Below are positions 63,807 to 64,000 of a DNA stretch of 64,000 nt, in pieces. Where the stretch lies: assembly GCF_023502395.1 (NCBI RefSeq), contig NZ_JAMFMB010000026.1, positions 1-64,000 of the forward strand. The letters run 5' to 3'. This stretch comes from Ruegeria spongiae. Its GTDB lineage: Bacteria > Pseudomonadota > Alphaproteobacteria > Rhodobacterales > Rhodobacteraceae. The notes under the pieces are model-generated. The model did no database searches and was not told the DNA's origin. It worked only from the letters and a program-made list of their open reading frames with translations. The stretch's first letter is position 1, and every line of letters begins with the position of its first letter. The position numbers and the translations under genes were made by a program.

Positions 63807-64000
63807 ATGTCGCAGATTCCCCCCGCCATTCAGACCTGGTTCTCGACCAGGGGCTGGTCGATCCATCCGCATCAGCAGGACATGTTCGACCGGGCACAGG
63901 ACCCGGCGACACTGCTGATCGCACCCACCGGCGGCGGCAAGACCATGGCCGGGTTCCTGCCCACGCTGGCGGAACTGGAGGCCGGGGATCACCACGGGTT
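63807..64000 (+). CDS. DEXH-box helicase, Lhr-like, ligase-associated type (partial)
   Basis: The first 64 codons are present: MSQIPPAIQTWFSTRGWSIH, then a Q-motif-like HPHQQDMF and helicase motif I LIAPTGGGKTMAGFLP. This opening matches the ligase-associated DNA damage response helicases found in alphaproteobacteria. The gene runs off the right edge. Confidence 0.8.
   Translation, partial: MSQIPPAIQTWFSTRGWSIHPHQQDMFDRAQDPATLLIAPTGGGKTMAGFLPTLAELEAGDHHG

Overview
The window looks like chromosomal DNA of a marine alphaproteobacterium of the Rhodobacteraceae (Roseobacter group). The grounds are high GC, tightly packed short operons with many TGATG or ATGA stop/start overlaps, an aa3-type cytochrome c oxidase operon of the alphaproteobacterial type, an Entner-Doudoroff operon (zwf-edd-eda), PtsP (EI-Ntr), and a Tad/Flp pilus locus whose small pilin-like peptides carry the motif GAVTVDW. 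This is inference from gene content; no species call is possible. I saw no rRNA, tRNA, CRISPR array, insertion sequence, integrase or phage gene. About 60 protein genes were recognised.

Layout. 1-477: one possible partial reading frame, otherwise empty. 478-3869: TetR regulator divergent from a two-gene molybdenum hydroxylase (2Fe-2S subunit plus molybdopterin subunit) with a palindromic operator between them. 3999-13300: valS, a DUF1992 gene, a VOC protein, an enoyl-CoA hydratase-like protein, an SMP-30-type protein, a HisC-like aminotransferase, an interrupted small membrane-protein gene and an MsbA-like ABC exporter. 13310-20887 (minus): zwf-edd-eda with a LacI-type operator upstream, and lysC-ptsP. 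21080-28968: accessory metabolism and unknowns (SDR, DUF1178, EcsC, GNAT, flavin reductase, CatB-like acetyltransferase, SulP permease) and a 579-residue membrane protein with three exact-length 48-residue repeats. 29037-36273: mtnP, DUF418 protein, alpha/beta hydrolase, LysE exporter, apt, FAD-linked oxidase, MBL hydrolase, GNAT.

36273-43233 (minus): the cytochrome oxidase block, read ctaC-ctaB-coxF-like-ctaG-ctaE, then a terminator, then SURF1-thrC-M16 peptidase-GNAT. Subunit I (ctaD) is not in the window. A perfect FNR-type box lies in the shared upstream region of ctaC and the divergent tldD. 43409-50437: tldD, dprA, topA and the scoAB CoA-transferase. 50500-51357: a lytic transglycosylase.

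51708-62320: the tad locus. It has two small Flp-like pilins, cpaB, the secretin cpaC, an OmpA-type lipoprotein where CpaD would be expected, cpaE, cpaF, tadB, tadC, two TPR lipoproteins and a prepilin peptidase. Together these encode pilin maturation, the inner-membrane platform and motor, and the outer-membrane channel. The TadE/F/G minor pilins are absent. An AAA+ ATPase of unknown role (62437-63744) and the start of a DEXH helicase gene close the window.

The most interesting points are the 48-residue repeat membrane protein, the in-frame stop in the small membrane-protein gene after the HisC-like gene, the LacI-type and FNR-type operators, the noncanonical pilin processing sites, and a recurrent CCCAA motif confined to noncoding parts of the tad locus.
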